Shown here: in pieces, positions 43,416 to 52,613 of the stretch
Layout of the letters: each line of letters begins with the position of its first letter
Numbering within the stretch: position 1 is the stretch's first letter
Assembly: GCF_001806325.1 (NCBI RefSeq)
Contig: NZ_CP017580.1
Location: forward strand, 2,418,001 to 2,482,000
Source of the DNA: Curtobacterium sp. BH-2-1-1
GTDB taxonomy: Bacteria > Actinomycetota > Actinomycetes > Actinomycetales > Microbacteriaceae
Length of the DNA: 64,000 bases
Reading direction: 5' to 3'
Position numbers and translations under genes: made by a program
Notes under the pieces: model-generated
What the model was told of the DNA's origin: nothing
Databases searched by the model: none
The model's input: only the letters and a program-made list of their open reading frames with translations

Positions 43416-45200
43416 TCAGTACACGTCGCGGACGTAGCGCTTGCCGCGCCGCATGTCGGCGAGGTACGCCTGCGCGTCGTCCTCGCCCTTGCCCCGCTGG
43501 CTCCCGATGACGGCCAGGAGCGCCTGCTCGACGTCCTTCGCCATCCGTGAGGCGTCACCGCACACGTAGAGGTGCCCGCCGTCCTCGAGCCACGAGTAGA
43601 GCTCCGGGGCCTGTTCGAGCATCCGGGTCTGCACGTAGACCTTCTCGGCCTGGTCGCGCGAGAACGCCAGGTCGAGGCGATCCAGGACGCCCTGCTCCTG
43701 CAGCTCGGTGAGTTCGTCCTCGTAGACGAAGTCGGTGTCGCGGTGCTGGTCGCCGAAGAACAGCCAGTTCCGTCCCGTCGCCCCGGAGACCGCACGCTCG
43801 TGCAGGAACCCGCGGAACGGTGCGATGCCGGTCCCCGGGCCGACCATGATCATCGGCGCGGACGGGTCGGCGGGGACCCCGAACGACGCGTTCGGCTGCA
43901 GGTACACGTCCACGGTGCCGTCGGGGGCGACCCGGTCGGCGAGGAACGTCGACGCGACGCCGGCGTACATGCGGTGCGGGTCCCCGTACCGGACGGACGC
44001 GATCGTCAGGTGGATGCGGTCCGGGTGCGCGAGCGGGCTCGACGAGATCGAGTACTGGCGCGCCTGCAGCGGTCGGAGGTTCGGCAGGAGTTCGTCGAGT
44101 CCGGGTGCCGCGGGTCCGGCGTCGCGGAGCAGGTCGAGGACGTCGCGACCCCACAGCCAGCGGTCGAGCTCGTGCTTGTCACCGTGCGAGACGACGGCGG
44201 CGAGCTCGGACGACGGTGCGCGCTGGACGAGGTCCGCGATGAGGTCCTTCGAGGGCGTCCGGATCTCACGGTCGGTCCGCAGGACCTCGGTGACCGGGCG
44301 GCCGTCGAGCGTCTCGGAGCCGTTCGCGCCGACCTGCTCGAGCAGCTCGCCGACGAACACCTCGTCGTTGACCGGCACGACCGCGAGCGCGTCGCCCGCC
44401 GAGTACTCGATCCCGGAGTCGCCGAGGTCGAACTCGTAGTGCCGGATCTCCTTCGCGCTGCGCGGCGAGGAGAGCAGCCGGTTCTCGACCAGCATCGACG
44501 GGTACGGGTTGCGCTTGTTCCACTGGGCACCGGGCCTGGAGGCACGGCTCGCGCCCGCCCCGCCGGCCGCGGTCGTCGCACCGGTCGCCGCCACCGCCGT
44601 GGTCGCGCCGGGCTGCACGCCCGCCTCCGCCGCCAGACGGTCGAGCACCGCCGCCGTCCAGAGCGCGGCCGGGTCCTCGTAGTCCACGTCGCAGTCGACG
44701 CGGTCGTGGATGCGGGTGGCGCCGAGCTGCTCGAACCGGGTGTCGAGGAGCTTGCCGGCCTGGCAGAACTCGTCGTAGCTCGTGTCGCCGAGCCCGAGGA
44801 CCGCGTAGTGCAGTCCCTCGAGCCGCGGCACGGTGGTCGCCTGGATCGCGTCCCAGAACAGTCCGGCGTTGTCGGGCATCTCGCCCTCGCCGTACGTCGA
44901 GGTGACCACGAGCACGTGCGACATCCCGGCGAGCTGCTCCGGCGTGACGGCGTCGAGCGCGGTGGCACGACCGCCGAGCCCGCGGGCCTTCGCGCCGGCG
45001 ACCAGCTCGTCGGCGAGGAACTCCGCGTTGCCGGTCTGCGTGCCGAACAGCACGTCGATCGTCGTCGTCGGGGCGCCGCCGGAGGCCCGCTTGCCCGCGG
45101 CCGCGATGCCGGCGATGAACCCGGCGAGCCAGGACTCCTGGGCCTGCGAGAACGGTGCGTCGACCGGGATCAGCGATCCGGTCGGGGGGAGCAGGCTCAC
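43416..45200 (-). CDS. CysJ-like diflavin (FMN/FAD) NADPH reductase
   Basis: 594 residues from GTG 45200, which overlaps the gltB-like stop (GTGA). Flavodoxin domain from about residue 48 (VLFGTQTGNAEFLADELVAG; STYGEGEMPDNAGLFW; VLGLGDTSYDEFC), an Ala/Gly linker near 200-220, FAD domain (RQYSISSSPLAHP near 385) and NADPH domain (MVGPGTGIAPFRGFLHER near 455; YVCGDASRMAKDVEQALL), ending RYVRDVY like CysJ. It transfers electrons from NADPH to a partner. The natural partner by position is the GltB-like protein, not a sulfite reductase hemoprotein, which is absent here. The linker contains an antisense-oriented GGAGGCRCGG element. Confidence 0.88.
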   Translation of the reverse strand: MSLLPPTGSLIPVDAPFSQAQESWLAGFIAGIAAAGKRASGGAPTTTIDVLFGTQTGNAEFLADELVAGAKARGLGGRATALDAVTPEQLAGMSHVLVVTSTYGEGEMPDNAGLFWDAIQATTVPRLEGLHYAVLGLGDTSYDEFCQAGKLLDTRFEQLGATRIHDRVDCDVDYEDPAALWTAAVLDRLAAEAGVQPGATTAVAATGATTAAGGAGASRASRPGAQWNKRNPYPSMLVENRLLSSPRSAKEIRHYEFDLGDSGIEYSAGDALAVVPVNDEVFVGELLEQVGANGSETLDGRPVTEVLRTDREIRTPSKDLIADLVQRAPSSELAAVVSHGDKHELDRWLWGRDVLDLLRDAGPAAPGLDELLPNLRPLQARQYSISSSPLAHPDRIHLTIASVRYGDPHRMYAGVASTFLADRVAPDGTVDVYLQPNASFGVPADPSAPMIMVGPGTGIAPFRGFLHERAVSGATGRNWLFFGDQHRDTDFVYEDELTELQEQGVLDRLDLAFSRDQAEKVYVQTRMLEQAPELYSWLEDGGHLYVCGDASRMAKDVEQALLAVIGSQRGKGEDDAQAYLADMRRGKRYVRDVY

Positions 45201-48200
45201 GCGGACACCGCCTCGGTCGGCGCCTGCGGTGCACGGCGGGCGATGTCCTCGAGCGCCGCGTTCGCGAGCAGCTCGTCGAAGCGGGCCTCGCGGACGCGGC
45301 CGTCGTTCTTGGCGTTCTGGTGCATGATCCACCCGGTGGTGCCCGGCGCGTCCATGCTGCGGTTGTTCCGCTGCGTGAGCGCGCGCTTGTAGTCGTCGAG
45401 GCGCTTGATCGCGATGAGGGTCGCGAGCTCGTCGTCCGCGAAGCGGTCCAGCGTGCCGCGCAGGTACTTCACGACGCGCTGCTTGACGAAGAAGTCCTCG
45501 GTGAGGATGAGGTTCTTGACCGCCTCGGTCACCCGGGGGTCGTTCGGGCCCGCCGCACCGGGGACCCGCTCGAGCGCGAGGTCCTGGGCGACGCCGAGCA
45601 CCGTGTACGAGGACAGGAGCGAGAACATGTCGTCGCCCTGGTCGCCGAGCGACGGCGCACGGCCACCGAGGACGGCGCGCTGGTCGCGGTAGTCGACCTT
45701 GAACGCGCGGAGCTTGTCCGTCGCGATCGAGGTCGCCAGCTCGTCGAGCAACTCGTTCCGGCTCGCCGCGGCGAGGATCTCGCCGGCGTCCTGGGTGAGC
45801 AGGAGCGCCCGGGGCATGCCGACGAAGACGTGCTGGCGGGTGGTCTCCCACTCGGCGAGCAGACGCTCGGCCAGCGCCGAGCCCGTCGCCTCGAGGTGCC
45901 ACTCGAGCAGCAGGCGCGCCGCTGCCTCGTGGAAGGCCCCGCGCTCGGTGTCGGTGACCGGGAACACGAGGAGCGAGTCGGTGCTCGCGCGCTCGGTGAC
46001 CTCGCCGGAGGGGTCGTACTGGTACAGGAACCCGCCGGACATGCCGTTGCCGAGGCCCTTGCCGAAGGTGCCGAGGTTGAACACGGCACCGCCCGTCATG
46101 TACTCGCAGCCGAAGTCCCCGACGCCCTCGACCACGGCCGTCGCGCCGGAGTTGCGCACGGCGAACCGGTCGCCGGCCTCGCCCTCGACGAAGGTGCGGC
46201 CGCCGGTCGCCCCGAACAGCGCGAAGTTGCCGACGAGGACGTTGCCGCCCTGTCCGGCACTGCCGCCACCGGGGGCGCGGACGATGATCCGGCCACCGCT
46301 CTGGCTCTTGCCGACGCCGTCGTTCGCGGTGCCGGTGTGCTCGAGCACGATGCCGTCGTTGTTGAACACGCCGTACGACTGCCCGGCCGACCCGAGCGTG
46401 CGGATCGTGACCGCGCCGTCGACGAGCCGGCGGCGTCCGCGGTCGTCCGTGGTGATCGCCGGGTGCCCGGACAGGTCGGTGTCGCGCAGCTCGTGGTTGA
46501 GCAGGCGCTCCACGTCGATGCCGAGCTGACCGCCGACGGACTTGTCGCTGTTGCCGAGCAGCACGCCGTGCACGAGCACGTGCGCCTGCTCGTGGTCGAC
46601 GAGGGCCGTGCGGACCCGCTCGAGCAGCGCGTCGTCGGTGTGGAAGTCCTTCTCGAGGTACTCCGGGTCCTCGACGACCTTCTCGGGGACCTGCGCGAGG
46701 AGCGCTCGGACGTCGAGGCGCCCGACGCTCGCCGGGTGGTCGAGGAGCTGCAGCAGGTCGGTGCGACCGCGGGCCTCGCGCAGGGAGCGCAGGCCGAGGC
46801 GGGCGAGGATCTGCCGCACGTCGTGGGCGATGTTGAGCAGGTACTGCGCGAGCGCACGGGGGTCGCCCTCGAACGCCTCGGCGTTCGTGGTGAGACCAGC
46901 CGGGCACTTCACGTTGCAGTTCTTCGCCATCACGCAGCCGAGCATCATGAGCGCGGTCGTGCCGAACTCGAAGCTGTCGCCGCCGAGCAGCGCGCTCGTG
47001 ACCACGTCGGAACCGGTCTGGTGCGCGCCCGAGCAGCGGAGCGTGACCTTCTGGCGGAGGCCGTTCGCGACGAGCGCCTGGTGGACCTCGGCGACGCCGA
47101 TCTCCGCCGAGCGGCCGGCGTACTTCAGGCTCGTGACGGCCGCGGCGCCCGTACCACCGGTGTTGCCCGCGACGTTGATGACGTCCGCGCCGGCCTTGGC
47201 GACGCCGACCGCGATGGTGCCGATGCCCTCGGAGGACACGAGCTTCACGATCACCCGGACGCGGGCGGCCTTGCAGTCGTGGATGAGCTGCGCGAGGTCC
47301 TCGATCGAGTACGTGTCGTGGTGCGGCGGCGGCGAGATGAGCTCGACGCCGGGGGTGCCACCACGGGCCGCGGCGATGTCCACCGTGACCTTCGGCGCGG
47401 GCAGCTGGCCGCCCTCGCCCGGCTTCGCGCCCTGGCCGATCTTGATCTCGAGCTCCTCGAGCATCGGGTCGGCGAGGTAGCCCGCCCAGATGCCGAACCG
47501 TCCCGAGGCGAACTGCTTGATGCGCGAGCCGCGGATCGTGCCGTAGCGGGAGTGGTGCTCGCCGCCCTCACCGCTGTTCGACATGCCGCCGACCATGTTC
47601 GTGCCGTGCGCCACCGCCTCGTGCGCGGTGGCGACGAGCGCGCCGTGGCTCATCGCGCCGGACGCCAGGGTCCGGGTGATCTCGTGCGCCGGCTGGACCT
47701 CGTCGAGCGCGACGCTCGCCGGGGCGTGGTCGAGCAGTGCGAGCAGCTCGACGGCGGAGCCGGTGGCGCGGAGCGTCACCTGGGTGTCGTCGACGGAGTC
47801 GACGTCGACCTGGCCGGGGTGCAGCAGCGCGAGGCCGTCCGCGAGGGCCGCGTGGCGCAGTGCACCCGTGGTCCCCGTCGACGTGAGCTCGAGGCGGAAG
47901 CGAGCCGTGCCTCCTGGAAGGTCCCCGTCGTCGGTCGGACGCGAGCCGGAGAGCCCGCGCACCGTGACGCTCGCGTTGCCGGTGGTCGAGAAGCGGCCGA
48001 GCTCGCGGGCGAAGTCCTCTGCCGTGTCGATGCCGGTGACGTCCGCGGGCAGCGCGAGGACGTCGCGGAGGGCCGCGGGACGGCGCGAGCGCTCGTCGTG
48101 CGTCGTCTGCAGGAACGTGACGTAGCCCGGGGTGATCCGGTGCGCGTCGATCTCGGCGTCGCTGAGCCGGTCGTAGCCCGTGTTCCGGTAGGCGGTGTCG

Positions 48201-50767
48201 GTGATGCCGAACGCGTCGTCGAGCTGGCCGAGCGTGAGGAGCCGCAGCGCCTCGGAGTCGCCGGAGCGCTCGAAGGCCGGACGCTCCTCGGTCATGCCGC
48301 CGAAGCCGCGTACGCTCGCGACGCCGAACGAGTGCCCGGCACCGTCCGAGCGCTCCTTGAAGAGGCCGAGCATGGGCACCTGGCCCTCGGACTCGACCGT
48401 GCGGGCGCGCTCGTGCCAGTCCGTCGCCGCCTGCGCGATGCGGGCGAACCCGACGCCGCCGACCGGGGCCTGCATGTGCGGGAAGACCCGGGCGAGCAGG
48501 TCGTCGCGGGTGTCGAGGTAGTTCGGCTCGAAGAACTCGCCGCCGATGTAGCTCTCGGCCGTGCAGAGCCCGACGCGGCCCATCGTCTTCGCGAGGGCCT
48601 TCTCGGCCGCCTTCCGGAAGTGCTTGAGGGCGAGGTCGGTCGCGGTCAGTTCGCCGGCCGGGGCGGGCGCTGCGGGGTACTTCTCCTCCGCACGGAGACG
48701 TGCGGAGAGGCTGTACACCGCTGCGGCGCCGAAGCCGAGCGCCGTCGCAACGTGGTGTGACGATGGCAGCTGACCGGACTCGGCGACGACGGAGATCCGC
48801 AGCCGCAGGCCGGTCTCGATGAGCCGTTGGTTGACGGCGGCGACGGCGAGGATGACGGGGAGGGGCGCGTGCGTCGACGACACGTTGCGGTCGGTGAGCA
48901 CGGCGATGCCGCCGGTGCGCTCGGCGAAGGCGGCGACGGCGTCGGCGAGGTGCTCGGTCGCGGTGCGGACCGCGTCGGCGTTCGCCTGCTCGTCGCCGAG
49001 CACCGGCACGTAGAGCATGTCGAAGCGCTCGAGCGGCACGATGTCCTGCTCGCGCAGCCGAACCATGTCGAGGTGCCCGAGGATCGGGGACTCCACGACG
49101 AGCTGCCGCGTCGCCGAACCCGTCCCGTCGGGCTTCGCGCCGAGGGCGACGCGCATCGACATGCCGTCGGCCTCGCGGATCGAGTCGAGCGGCGGGTTCG
49201 TCACCTGGGCGAAGCGCTGCGAGAAGTACTTCGCCATGCCGCCCTCGGTGTCGCTCAGGGCGTTGATGGCGTTGCCGTAGCCCATCGCCGAGATCCGCTC
49301 CGAGCCGTTCTGCAGCATCGGGTCGAGCATGAACCGGAAGCTCTCCTGGTTCAGCGAGTACGCCACGTAGCGGCCCGCGAGCGACAGGTCGCCCTCGTAG
49401 CCGAGCGTGGTCGTCGTGCGCTGGTACTCCGGCGCCGGCACGTCGTCCAGGTTGACGCGGGCGGCGTCGAGGAGCGTCCCGTACGGCTTCCGCGCGGCGA
49501 GCATCTCGAGCACCTCGCGCGTGCGCATGAGCGTGCCGGTGCGGTGGTCGACGACGAGCATGCCGCCCGCCTCGATGCGGCCGCGGTGCACGACGTCCTC
49601 CGGCTCGAACTCGACCTGACCGGCCTCGGACGACACCATCAGGTACTCGGCGGTCTGCACCGAGCGCAGCGGGCGCAGGCCCAGTCGGTCGAGCCGGGCG
49701 CCGACCACGTCGCCGTCGCTGAAGATCACGGCGGCCGGGCCGTCGTTCTTCTCCTCGTAGAGCGAGAAGAACTCGAGCATGTCCCGCACCGCCGGGGTCA
49801 GCGTGCGGTCGTTCTCCCACGCCGGGGGCATGAGCGAGACCACGGCCTCGACGATCTCGAGGCCGTCGTCGAACACCCGGCTCTGCAGGGTCTGGTCGAG
49901 GCGGCTCGAGTCGGACTGGCCGGGCGGGCGGACGATGCTGCGGGTCCGTGCACGGGCGAGGGCCTCGTCGGACAGCCGGTTCTTCCGGTCGGTGTTCAGC
50001 TCGCCGTTGTGCGCCATCAGACGGAACGGCTGCGCCATCGTCGGGTGCGGCTCGGTGTTCGTCGAGAACCGGGTGTGGAAGTAGAGCGTCCGGACCGAGT
50101 GGCGCGGGTCACGCAGGTCGGTGAAGTAGCCGATGACCTCACCGGAGTTCAGCCGCCCCTTGAGGATCTGGGTCCGGGCGCTCAGCGACAGCGGGTACAG
50201 GGCGGCGTGCTCGGCGCGGTCGGCGGCGGCCTGGCCGTACGACACCGCCTCGATCGCGAGGAGGGCGCGGTTGGCGGCGGCGTCGACCTCGGCGCGGGTC
50301 CACGCCTCGGGGGCACGGAAGACCCACTGCACGATCGGCAGCTGGTACTGCTCGGCCTCGGGACGGGCGACGGAGTGGTCCACCGGGACGTCACGGACGA
50401 GCAGGAGCTCGAAGCCCTGCTGCTCGATGGCGTCCGTGACGGTCTGCTGCGCACGGGCGCGCTCGGCGTCCGCAGCCTTGCCCGCGCCGCTCGGCACGAA
50501 GCAGTTCGCGACGCCGAAGTGGCCGGCGCGGAGCTCCTCGCCGGTGATCGCGCTGAAGAACTCCACCGACAGGTCGATGCTCACGCCCGCGCCGTCACCG
50601 ACACCCTCGGCGGACTTGCCGCCGCGGTGGGGGATGGCGCACAGCGCTTCGTCGCCCTTGCGGATGACGTCGTGGCTCGGCGTCCCGTCGAGTCGGGTGA
50701 TGAAACCGACGCCGCAGTCGCTCGATTCGCGGGCAGGGTCGTAGAGACCGAAGGAGGAGGGGTTCAC
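45197..50767 (-). CDS. Enlarged GltB-like glutamate synthase
   Basis: 1856 residues, against about 1500 for GltB. After a 17-residue propeptide the nucleophile Cys18 starts CGVGFITRLDG; RFSTNTEPHPTMAQPFRLMA HNGELNTD completes the glutaminase domain. FMN domain near residue 1060 (GGMSNSGEGGEHHSRYGTIR; VNVAGNTGGTGAAAVTSLKY). The Fe-S cysteines near 1280 read GCVMAKNCNVKCPAGLTT, C-x5-C-x3-C where GltB usually has C-x5-C-x4-C. GXGXG helix domain about 1460-1580 (GQSYGVFNNDGIVLEHTG), then about 270 extra residues without a recognised domain. No gltD follows; the next gene, overlapping by 4 bases, is a diflavin reductase. Start GTG 50767 has no clear ribosome site. Confidence 0.82.
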   Translation of the reverse strand: MNPSSFGLYDPARESSDCGVGFITRLDGTPSHDVIRKGDEALCAIPHRGGKSAEGVGDGAGVSIDLSVEFFSAITGEELRAGHFGVANCFVPSGAGKAADAERARAQQTVTDAIEQQGFELLLVRDVPVDHSVARPEAEQYQLPIVQWVFRAPEAWTRAEVDAAANRALLAIEAVSYGQAAADRAEHAALYPLSLSARTQILKGRLNSGEVIGYFTDLRDPRHSVRTLYFHTRFSTNTEPHPTMAQPFRLMAHNGELNTDRKNRLSDEALARARTRSIVRPPGQSDSSRLDQTLQSRVFDDGLEIVEAVVSLMPPAWENDRTLTPAVRDMLEFFSLYEEKNDGPAAVIFSDGDVVGARLDRLGLRPLRSVQTAEYLMVSSEAGQVEFEPEDVVHRGRIEAGGMLVVDHRTGTLMRTREVLEMLAARKPYGTLLDAARVNLDDVPAPEYQRTTTTLGYEGDLSLAGRYVAYSLNQESFRFMLDPMLQNGSERISAMGYGNAINALSDTEGGMAKYFSQRFAQVTNPPLDSIREADGMSMRVALGAKPDGTGSATRQLVVESPILGHLDMVRLREQDIVPLERFDMLYVPVLGDEQANADAVRTATEHLADAVAAFAERTGGIAVLTDRNVSSTHAPLPVILAVAAVNQRLIETGLRLRISVVAESGQLPSSHHVATALGFGAAAVYSLSARLRAEEKYPAAPAPAGELTATDLALKHFRKAAEKALAKTMGRVGLCTAESYIGGEFFEPNYLDTRDDLLARVFPHMQAPVGGVGFARIAQAATDWHERARTVESEGQVPMLGLFKERSDGAGHSFGVASVRGFGGMTEERPAFERSGDSEALRLLTLGQLDDAFGITDTAYRNTGYDRLSDAEIDAHRITPGYVTFLQTTHDERSRRPAALRDVLALPADVTGIDTAEDFARELGRFSTTGNASVTVRGLSGSRPTDDGDLPGGTARFRLELTSTGTTGALRHAALADGLALLHPGQVDVDSVDDTQVTLRATGSAVELLALLDHAPASVALDEVQPAHEITRTLASGAMSHGALVATAHEAVAHGTNMVGGMSNSGEGGEHHSRYGTIRGSRIKQFASGRFGIWAGYLADPMLEELEIKIGQGAKPGEGGQLPAPKVTVDIAAARGGTPGVELISPPPHHDTYSIEDLAQLIHDCKAARVRVIVKLVSSEGIGTIAVGVAKAGADVINVAGNTGGTGAAAVTSLKYAGRSAEIGVAEVHQALVANGLRQKVTLRCSGAHQTGSDVVTSALLGGDSFEFGTTALMMLGCVMAKNCNVKCPAGLTTNAEAFEGDPRALAQYLLNIAHDVRQILARLGLRSLREARGRTDLLQLLDHPASVGRLDVRALLAQVPEKVVEDPEYLEKDFHTDDALLERVRTALVDHEQAHVLVHGVLLGNSDKSVGGQLGIDVERLLNHELRDTDLSGHPAITTDDRGRRRLVDGAVTIRTLGSAGQSYGVFNNDGIVLEHTGTANDGVGKSQSGGRIIVRAPGGGSAGQGGNVLVGNFALFGATGGRTFVEGEAGDRFAVRNSGATAVVEGVGDFGCEYMTGGAVFNLGTFGKGLGNGMSGGFLYQYDPSGEVTERASTDSLLVFPVTDTERGAFHEAAARLLLEWHLEATGSALAERLLAEWETTRQHVFVGMPRALLLTQDAGEILAAASRNELLDELATSIATDKLRAFKVDYRDQRAVLGGRAPSLGDQGDDMFSLLSSYTVLGVAQDLALERVPGAAGPNDPRVTEAVKNLILTEDFFVKQRVVKYLRGTLDRFADDELATLIAIKRLDDYKRALTQRNNRSMDAPGTTGWIMHQNAKNDGRVREARFDELLANAALEDIARRAPQAPTEAVSA

Positions 50768-50888
50768 GTGTGCAGGTCCAGTGGGGCGTTGCCGGCAGCG
50801 GACGGCCAGGCTGCATCAGTGGAGCGCTCGCCGCGGGCAGACCGATGGTGGCAGTCGGGCCCTGTGGGGTTGTGGTGCGGTGAGGCGA

Positions 50889-50909
50889 TGCTACGGCGCG
50901 GTATACCGC
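50889..50909 (-). promoter_or_regulatory. Possible promoter and operator of the gltB-like operon
   Basis: TAGCAT (50889-50894, minus strand) could be a -10 box with a leader of about 115 nt; GCGGTATACCGC (50898-50909) directly upstream is a perfect 12-bp palindrome that may bind a regulator. Confidence 0.4.
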
Positions 50910-50924
50910 CCGCGCAACACCGCG

Positions 50925-51030
50925 GGGCCGGGGTGCGCGGCGCGGGCGCGGCGGGGGTGTGCGGCGCGGGTGCGGCCGGGGTGTGGCGCGGCGTGCGGCG
51001 CGGGTGCGGCCGGGGTGCGGCGCGGTTCGC
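50925..51030. repeat. Imperfect GC-rich tandem repeats upstream of the gltB-like gene
   Basis: Three to four imperfect copies of a 23-25 base unit GTGCGGCGCGGGTGCGGCC plus GGGG. Located between the operon promoter and the hairpin at 51034. No coding potential recognised; probably slippage-prone DNA. Confidence 0.6.
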
Positions 51031-51033
51031 CTC

Positions 51034-51095
51034 CGCACAACGAAAGTCACTCCGCGCCGCGGATCCCCGTGGCGCGGAGTGACTTCGGTTGTGCG
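51034..51095. terminator. Hairpin after GT2-GtrA gene
   Basis: 25-bp arms 51034-51058 and 51071-51095 with two mismatches, loop of 12. Contains GTCACTCCGCGCC and its complement. Unrelated in sequence to the GGAGGCGCGG family; terminates the leftward glycosyltransferase gene. Confidence 0.65.
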
Positions 51096-51124
51096 AACAC
51101 GCGGCCGCGGCCCGGCCAGCGGCG

Positions 51125-52399
51125 TCAGGCGGCGTGGCGCTCGTCGACCGCGATCGGCTCGGTCGCCGCCGTGCTCGCGTCCGCCGCCGGGGTCGTGCCC
51201 GGGCGGATGAGCTCCGGACGACGCCGGGACCGGAACACCCACGCCTTGAACAGGACGAAGCGGACCAGCGTCGCCACGAGGTTCGCGGCCGTGAGCACCA
51301 CGATCTCCGCACCGTGCGACGATCCCGGTGCCGCCGAGTGCAGGATCACCAGCGACCCGGACGTGATCGCCCACGCGATCCCGAACACCACCAGCCCCTG
51401 CACGTGGTGCCGCCCTGCGCCGGCACGTCCCCGCACCCCGAACGTGAAGCGTCGGTTGAGTGCCGTGTTGCCGATCGCGGTGACCAGGAGCGCCAGGAAG
51501 TCCGCCGTCTGGGCGCCGATCGCCGGGCGGAACAGGGCGTAGAGCACGGCGAACGCGATCGTCGACAGCACCCCGATCGCCCCGAATCGCAGCACCTGCC
51601 CGACGATCCCGACGTGCGGCGGCGTGAACGGACGGCGGCCGATGGCGTCGTACACCGCACCGATCGGCACCCGTCCGGTCGCGAGCCCGCGGGAGACCCG
51701 CCACATCCCCTTGAGGTCCTCGGTCGCGGTCGAGGCGATGTGCACCGACGAGTTCACGTCGTCCACCCAGTCGACCGGGACCTCGTGGATCCGCAGTCCG
51801 GCGTGCTCGGCCAGCACGAGCAACTCGGTGTCGAAGAACCACGCGTCGTCCTCGCACAGGGGCAGGACGTGTTCCGCGGCCTGCCGGGTGATCGCCTTGA
51901 AGCCGCACTGCGCGTCCGAGAAGGACACCCCCATCGTGGTGCGGAGCAGCAGGTTGTACGAGCGGGAGATGAACTCGCGCTTCCCGCCGCGCACCACGCG
52001 TGACGAGCCCGCCAACCGGGTGCCGATCGCCACGTCCGAGTGCCCGGACAGCAGCGGGGCGACGAGGGGTTCGAGCGCGGCGAGGTCGGTGGAGAGGTCC
52101 TCGTCGACGTAGACCAGCACGGTGGCCGGCGACGCTGCCCAGACGGCCTTGAGCGCACGGCCCCGGCCTTTCTCCGGCAGGTGCACCGCGTGCACGTCCG
52201 GCAGCATCGCGGCGAGGTCGTCGGCGATGCGTGCGGTGTCGTCGGTCGAGGCGTTGTCCGCGATCGTGATGCGCCAGGTGTTCCGGAGCGACTTCCGGCA
52301 GAAGGTGTGCAAGCGGCGGACGTGGGCGGCGAGCGTGTCCTGCTCGTTGTAGCAGGGGACGACGATGTCGATGTCGAGGGTGTGGTTCGTCTCCGTCAT
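51125..52399 (-). CDS. GT2 glycosyltransferase fused to a GtrA-like domain
   Basis: 424 residues. N-terminal dolichol-phosphate-mannose-synthase-like GT2: IDIVVPCYNEQDTLAAHVRR, ITIADNASTDDTARIAD, VLVYVDEDLSTDLAALEPL (DxD-like), DAQCGFKAITRQAAEHVLP. From about residue 270 four membrane segments form a GtrA-like domain (VGQVLRFGAIGVLSTIAFAV; NTALNRRFTFGV). It should attach a sugar to polyprenyl phosphate and help flip it for the GT39-type enzymes encoded upstream. ATG 52399 chosen; ATG 52408 is 3 codons upstream. Confidence 0.87.
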   Translation of the reverse strand: MTETNHTLDIDIVVPCYNEQDTLAAHVRRLHTFCRKSLRNTWRITIADNASTDDTARIADDLAAMLPDVHAVHLPEKGRGRALKAVWAASPATVLVYVDEDLSTDLAALEPLVAPLLSGHSDVAIGTRLAGSSRVVRGGKREFISRSYNLLLRTTMGVSFSDAQCGFKAITRQAAEHVLPLCEDDAWFFDTELLVLAEHAGLRIHEVPVDWVDDVNSSVHIASTATEDLKGMWRVSRGLATGRVPIGAVYDAIGRRPFTPPHVGIVGQVLRFGAIGVLSTIAFAVLYALFRPAIGAQTADFLALLVTAIGNTALNRRFTFGVRGRAGAGRHHVQGLVVFGIAWAITSGSLVILHSAAPGSSHGAEIVVLTAANLVATLVRFVLFKAWVFRSRRRPELIRPGTTPAADASTAATEPIAVDERHAA

Positions 52400-52613
52400 A
52401 CCGCACATGCTCGGGACCGGGCATACGGGGACCGCAGCAGCCCGCTGTGCCGCGTCTAAGAACGCGCGTGCGGCCACCGTGCGCAGTCCGACGACGACTG
52501 CGCACGGTGGACCACGAGCAGTCGTCGTCAGAGCGCGCACCCGTGGCCGGACAGCACGGAGCGGACAGCGCGCACCGTGGCCGGGCAGCACGGAGCGAAC
52601 AGCGCGCACCGGG
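52400..52613. repeat. Inverted and tandem repeats between glycosyltransferase genes
   Basis: A 15-bp perfect inverted repeat CCACCGTGCGCAGTC (52474-52488 with 52496-52510, loop 7) is followed by a 34-35 base direct duplication (52533-52568 and 52569-52602, core GTGGCCGGGCAGCACGGAGC). It fills the gap downstream of the small membrane protein gene and likely contains its terminator. Confidence 0.6.

Noticed and set aside
43416-45200. Naming the diflavin reductase as sulfite reductase subunit CysJ
   Set aside because: The sequence is CysJ-like, but no cysI or sulfate-assimilation gene is nearby and it is coupled to a glutamate synthase gene, so a cys name would be misleading.
45155-48760. 1201-codon rightward frame antisense to the gltB-like gene
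   Set aside because: Low-complexity Arg/Asp/Glu/Val composition typical of antisense GC-rich frames and no family motif; the opposite strand has full GltB motifs.
50925-51030. Possible CRISPR array or minisatellite gene
   Set aside because: Units are adjacent without unique spacers, GC-only in composition and imperfect; a simple tandem repeat.
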